From the NCBI GenBank assembly GCA_009760855.2, contig WPIO01000006.1:12324501-12388500 (forward strand): DNA of 64,000 bases, read 5' to 3'. This document shows, piece by piece, positions 58,876-64,000 of this stretch (positions are counted from its first letter, which is position 1; every line of letters begins with the position of its first letter). A program made the position numbers and the translations under genes. The notes under the pieces are model-generated. The model saw only the letters and a program-made list of their open reading frames with translations. It was not told the origin of the DNA and did not search any database. The stretch comes from Cristatella mucedo (taxonomy: Eukaryota; Bryozoa; Phylactolaemata; Cristatellidae).

Positions 58876-60406
58876 AGTTGCCAACTAGAGAATCCGTTTT
58901 GCACAGCGAACACCTTGAATGTGGCTTCCCAAGCGGCGAGCTAGCGCTGCGCTTTTCGCTCCGGCGAAAACCAAGCGAGCGTGCCGCATTTGTTTCTTTT
59001 TAGGGCATCGCGTCGCTTCCGCGCGGTGCGCCCTCGGGTACAGAGCTGCAGGACTTCAGTTATTGTTTTTCTTTTTAAAGGGCCACAGTTAAATTGCAAT
59101 ACGATTTGAAATTTTTTTTAAATAATTCCAGCCGGGCTACTGCCTACGCCCCGAACGCCGGCGTAAACTTTAGGAAGTAACGGGTCCGCTGACGCATCCA
59201 GCGCACAACATCGACATCACCACCCTCGGAATGCTTGCCCGATGAACCACCCCTCCCTGGCTGTTCGCGAAACCGCCGCTGACCACTCGGCGCGGGCGAG
59301 CCCAGTGCCCGGTCTGCGGGCAGCCCTGTACCCACCGAGCGCGCCCACAGCGGCTTTTGAATTTCTGCAGTTTCGCGAGAGCAGGCCATCGGTCTCGCCC
59401 GACGCTGACTGATCGCCAGCGGCTCGTGGCGGCGGCAGCATCATCGCTGGCTCATTATCGCCAGCTGGTCTACCGACTGACCGTGGACTACCGAACGCTG
59501 CGAGGTCTGTGCCCACGCACTTGAAGCTCTTTCCCTCAATCTGCTTCCTCATTATCCCTTAGTCTTTCTTTCCCCCTCTCTCCTCCACTCCATCTCTTTC
59601 TTCTCTCTCTTTCTCCTCTCTCTCGCTCTGCGGTTTGACAGTGACACGTGCGCCCGCTCGCACACGAATCTCGCTGCCTTCGGTATCGCTATCGTTCCAG
59701 CTACCGAACGACATGGCGCAGCGGCGGCGGTGGCCGCCCCGCCCGCAGCGCCCGCTCTGCTACTGCTGCAGATCGGTGCTGGCCAGCCAAGAGTGGCCGG
59801 CGGAAGCCCGCCGGGCCGGGGACGCTGCGCTTACTATGGATTAGCAGGGAGCCGGCAATCTATTCCCGGCGGCCGGCGGGCGTTGGCGAGGAGATCTCGG
59901 GACACTAGCGTCGAAGGCCCGAGCACAAAGGACGACGTGGTGCGTGCAAATATTTGCGTAACTGGAGCGCTGACAGCTGCCGTCCGCTTCGAGCAGCCGG
60001 CCGGCGCTGACTGAGCGCTCCTCGCTTAGGGACACTGACTGAGCGCCTGTTTGCACGACGCCCATTATTGTTGCCATTCGCGAGCGCATTCACGCTGGCT
60101 GCTGCGCAACTTTCGAGGCGATCGCAGTCGGCCGGGTGGAGGCTTCAGCGGTTGGTTCCTCGGTAGGCACCCGGGGGGCGGGTCGCGGCGAAAACAGCTA
60201 GCGCGCCGCCGCCGCCGCCGGGCAGCCAACCCAGGCTCCGCCGGCGCCGGCGCAAAAACGAGCTCGGTCGGAGCGCCGTACTTTCGGCGAACGCCCGCAC
60301 TGCCAGCTAAGAGCGATTAATTAAGAGCGACGGTGGAGGCTACATGGCATCGCAAGTCGCGCGACGGCCTGTGACGGTGCGACGGGGCGGCGCGCTCGTC
60401 CCCGGC

Positions 60407-60556
60407 CTAGCTAGTTTGGCCCAGCGGTCAAGGTGCTCGCCTGACCAAGGTCTGGCCGAGGTCGTGGGCTCGAGCCACGTGGCACATGTGGAGCGCCTGA
60501 ATAGAGATCGGGTTCTCTTAGGGCGCTATACAAAGGAATTACATTATATTATATTG
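60407..60556 (+). mobile_element. SINE-A copy, near full length
   Basis: Head CTAGTTTGGCCCAGCGGTCA, B box GTCGTGGGCTCGAGCCACG, then GAGCGCCTGAATAGAGATCG, GGTTCTCTTAGGGCGC, TATACAAAGG and (ATT)n. Confidence 0.88.
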
Positions 60557-61278
60557 TAAAGCGTCCGGTGCACATGCGTGGTAGGTAAATGCGAAGTCAA
60601 GCAGACGACGCGAAAGAAGCCGATGACGCGAAAGAACCCGGTGCCGCAGGGAAAAGCGTCGGAAGTAGCGGAGGGAGGGAGGGAGGGATGGAGGGAGGAA
60701 GTGTCGTCGCGTTCGACCGTCGCCGGGATCTTTTCGCAGAGTGCGCCGCACATAGGAGCCGGAGGAGCTCTCGCGGTCACGCGCGCGCGCGCGCACCAGT
60801 CGTGGCCGATCCGTCCGATGCGTATCTGCTGCGCCCACACGTCTGCGCGACCGACGCCGATGGAGCCCGACGGAGCAGGATGGATGGGGAGGGCAAGGAG
60901 CGCACGGCGCGCGGCGGCCTGCCGTGCCCGGATTGGAAGTTCACTTCACGTTACGGCCTCATTTCATCCCCACCGCCGCGAAGCCGACGACGGGCACAAA
61001 TTCTCGGGCCGGATGCGCGGCCGCGCGCGCACGCGCAGCTCCCACCGAGCGCCGCGCGAGATTTTTAAAACCAACACGGTGCTGGGGGGGGGGGCGGCGG
61101 GCGGGTGGCATCGCCGGTCGCTGCGGCGTGAACAAGGCTGCGAGCAGTGACTTACAATGTCGCGACGTGCGCCAGCCAGATTATCCGATCGCGCGCGAGC
61201 AACCGGCCGGGAGTACGCGCGCCGAACGCTCGGTGCGGACGGACGCGCTCGCGTCGGCCGCGCGTAATCGGCCGCGGG

Positions 61279-61317
61279 ATGCCCCCGCGCTGGCGCGCGG
61301 CGTCAGCGCGGGGGCAT
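61279..61317. repeat. 14-bp perfect GC hairpin
   Basis: Arms ATGCCCCCGCGCTG and CAGCGCGGGGGCAT with an 11-base loop. Confidence 0.9.
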
Positions 61318-62284
61318 TGCGAAATTCTATCAGAAAGCACCCTCAGTGTTCCTTTCAAGTACTGGAGCTCTGTCACTTGGCGGTGACGCATTTTCGCTGA
61401 AACCAAGAGAGCAGCTGCACGCTGTCTCGTTTCTGCGAGCGTTTCCCGCCGCTGGAACCGCAAGGTAGGGTTACGGCGGGGTGGAGTAACCGCGCGGGAA
61501 GCCGCGGGTGTAAGCTGGCGCTCCGACGCCAAGCGCGCGCCGCTACACATACGACGAAATGCAGACGCCGAGCGGGGCTCCAGCACTGACGCATTTCTTC
61601 AACGCTCGCAGCGTTACGCCGCACAGCCGCTCTTCCCTCCGTCCCGTTTCCCACAACCGGCTCCCGTCCCGGCAGCGACTCACCCTTGCAAAACATTAAA
61701 TTATTTAACCACGATTCCATAAAACCCATAAACCAATAAAATCATAAACCCGCAATAAAGCATAGAACCGCAGTGGGGTGGGGAGCCGCGCGGGGGGGGG
61801 GGCGCGGTGGAGCGCCCCAGCCCACTGACCGCTCGCCCGCCGAGCCGTTTCAGCTTCCGCTCAGATCCGAGCGCTCGCGCGATCGGATGCTCGACAATTA
61901 GGTGAAGGAATTGGCTGAAGGCGTATCCGGTTTGCAAAAGCGGCCTTACGCCCCGTGGACTTTCGAAGTAGTGCACGACGTCAAGAGGAGACATCGGAGC
62001 TGCCTGTTTCGGGTGTCGCATCCTGGCCGTGCGAAACCCCCCCAGACGGCCGGCTGGCTAGCGCCAACTGCACCGGCCGCAGCCGGCGATGGCGGCGGCT
62101 GCTTCGGGCGCTGGCGAGCGAGCGAGTGAGCGCACAGCCGTCTCGCTCCTACGGTGAAGCCCTGTAGATAGGGGACTGCCTACAAGGGGGGAGGAGGGGT
62201 CCAGTCAGTCGCGAAAAGGAGGCCAGGCTGCAGCGTCCTAATCCTCCTTAGCTGGGCTCGGATGCTCAAGACAATGGCAGCGCA

Positions 62285-62405
62285 CTAGTAATAATAATAT
62301 TGCACTTGATAAGTACTTGATAGTACTTGATAGTACGTCGTCTGCACGGCAGCGCCGCCCTGCGAGAACTCAAAATCTTTATCCAGGCGCTTCGCAGCTC
62401 GCTGC
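62285..62405 (-). repeat. LINE-A/SINE-A 3' terminus, rearranged
   Basis: AATAATAATATTGCACTTGA, a small triplication of the TAGTACTTGA type, then GAGAACTCAAAATC and CCAGGCGCTTCGCAG. Confidence 0.7.
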
Positions 62406-62599
62406 AAGAGAATGCACAGCCGAGGGTCAGCGACGGGGGGGGGGAAGAAAAGCAGACGATATCTCAGGCCAACGAGCCAAAGGGAGCAGAGAAAAGGAGC
62501 TCGAGGCGACCTCTAGCTAGCAACGTGCACTGAATCACTTCCTGCAGGCGAGCATTCGTCGTAAAACAAGACGCATTCACTGGGGCGAAGGGAAAACTG

Positions 62600-63130
62600 A
62601 TCGGAATAGACACGTGACTCGTGAGCTGAGACTCTGCTACTGATACGAAATAAAACGACGGCAGGCAATGACCGTGGCCGGAAGTGAGCACATCGGACTT
62701 TCGGTGGATGCGAACCGAAAGCCTGCTCGCGAAAGGATTTCTATTTAGTGTGAGGGACGACGGAGAGACGACTAGATGCCGACGAGCAGGTGCCGTGGGT
62801 TCGGGGGAGGAGCACACACTGAAGGATCGAGGAGGTCGTTCAGGTGGGCTGGTGTGAGCGACCTTCGAGCCAGCGAGTGAAGTGTGACCGGTAAGCCAGA
62901 CTGCTGACGACCTTCACCTCGATTCGACGATTGATAGGGAACCAGTGAAGCTCAGAAATAAGCAGCTCGATACGGGACAGCCATGCCACTGATGGAATAA
63001 CAAGTGAACCGCTAGCAGCCGACCGAGTGTTGCACCCAGTTGCAGACGATTAAAAACATGAGCCGGGAGTCATGAATGGAGGGAATTGCAATAGTCTAGA
63101 CGCTATGTCCCAAGCTCGTGAACTAGTTTG
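62600..63130 (-). mobile_element. Degenerate LINE RT C-terminal relic
   Basis: The minus strand at 63130-62810 reads GKLVHELGT, RLDYCNSLHS, LPAHVFNRLQLGATLGRLL and SCLFLSFTGSL, the RLDYCNSLL.GLP..RLQ..Q...aRLv pattern of CR1/L2-type RTs, with stops. The boundary toward 62600 is uncertain. Confidence 0.7.
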
Positions 63131-63139
63131 CCTGTCACA

Positions 63140-64000
63140 CTCTTATCTGTGCAAGCTTTTATCCCCCCCCCACCCGCCCCCAGCTACTGAAGTGCTCGAC
63201 GGCAGAGGTGCACAGACGACCATGTGACCAGGGGTCGAATTCTTGCTAGAAAACCCTGGCCGTTGGTCACATCTTCCTGTAGGAATTGCCGACTGACACT
63301 TGGGCTTTCGTATGCTTGCCCCAAATGCATACAATCCAAGCAAGACTTTAATCACCTTCGGCCAGACGACATGATTTCGCTGGGGCATCAAGTTGAGGCA
63401 GCTAGCTGAGCAAAGCAGCACCAACATCTGCCTCTACAGCCACGATATCAACCGAAACTACACCTGGCTTAACCAAAACTGCTGTCTAGGAGATCACCAG
63501 GGATGTGTGCTGCACTTTTGTCATGTCGACATCGAAATGGTCAGAAGTCGTTCATGAAGTCTTGATGAACCACCTCACACACGAGTACACCAGCTAAGTC
63601 AAGCCTCGGTCAGTCAAATCATGGGCTCTGGCTGCAGAGCGTCGGTGCCCACTACTCAGACACTTCTCATCACTGACTTCTCACGGCACCCAAAACACTT
63701 TCTAACCATGGCTGCTGCAGAGGGAAGGGAGGCACTAAATAGACGGTCTTATCCCTTATGAGCTCTCGTAAACAAAGGCGTCAACGAAGCCATCAGGCAG
63801 CCTTTTGCTGCAATGGTGACCAGCCAACGTGCCTTACGTGGCTGCTGTGTGCCGACCTTGCAGTCACCGTGTTGCATATTTTGTAAGCAAGGTTTCACAC
63901 CAGATGAGAATGGCCGCAGGTCCAACGAACAGGATGTGATGCCACTGGCCTGCGACCCGTAAGCTGTCATATGGACATTCCAAGTAGCTTATATCCAAAC
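63140..64000. other. Unassigned right edge
   Basis: Two minus-strand open segments (63143-63427, 63749-63970) show no family I recognise. Confidence 0.4.

Larger units (their letters stand above)
52400..62200. other. CpG-rich, GC-rich domain upstream of the receptor
   Basis: CpG dinucleotides are visibly dense compared with the left half of the window. Many long overlapping frames (such as 52387-53157) are open only because stops are rare at this composition. I found no recognisable domain. It may be unmethylated promoter and 5' UTR sequence of the receptor, or of a gene beyond the window. A minus-strand donor CCCAG/GTAAGG at 53030/53029 would join the exon 1 acceptor, and that upstream frame contains a stop and no ATG, as expected for 5' UTR. 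Confidence 0.5.

Noticed and set aside
60578-61400. Plus ORFs of 158-190 codons
   Set aside because: They overlap in different frames, are Arg/Ala-rich, and lack any known domain or codon-use support.

Overview
This window is animal nuclear DNA. It contains spliced genes with GT-AG introns, polyadenylation signals instead of bacterial signals, many dinucleotide microsatellites, and dense 5'-truncated LINEs with (ATT)n tails plus tRNA-derived SINEs. The protein families are bilaterian, and the mix of repeats and gene families suggests an invertebrate, tentatively a spiralian/lophotrochozoan. The species cannot be read from the sequence.

Two protein-coding genes are supported, arranged tail to tail. 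(1) Plus strand: the last two coding exons of cyclin Q (CCNQ, formerly FAM58A) at 18707-18946 and 25732-25878. Its N-terminal exons (first cyclin box) were not found and may lie left of the window. (2) Minus strand: a complete seven-coding-exon NR1-type nuclear hormone receptor. Translation begins near 50675 and stops at 26947, and all six splice junctions join in phase to give 713 residues. The two stop codons are about 1.07 kb apart. The best polyadenylation signals (26471-26489 on plus, 26061-26066 on minus) predict 3' UTRs that overlap by roughly 0.45 kb across a (CA)39 repeat.

Layout: 1-18.7 kb is gene-poor and packed with repeats: LINE family A (CR1/L2-like reverse transcriptase), LINE family B, SINE-A and SINE-B. 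18.7-25.9 kb holds the CCNQ 3' half, whose intron contains a long LINE-A relic with a nested MITE and a hAT-like MITE. 26-50.7 kb is the receptor gene, whose introns carry the same repeats and a 252-bp near-identical direct duplication flanking two ligand-domain exons. 50.7-52.4 kb is 5' flank or intron. 52.4-62.2 kb is a strikingly CpG-rich block with hairpins and some LINE/SINE insertions, possibly the receptor's promoter/5' UTR domain. 62.2-64 kb returns to ordinary repeat-bearing sequence.

In other animals CCNQ activates CDK10, and NR1 receptors are DNA-binding, ligand- or heme-responsive transcription factors. Nothing here links the two functionally except their overlapping 3' ends. I saw no CRISPR array, operon or obviously new enzymatic system. 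The most unusual observations are the overlapping UTRs, the exon-flanking duplication, the low-complexity hinge exon of the receptor, and the SINE/LINE pair sharing a 3' stem-loop.
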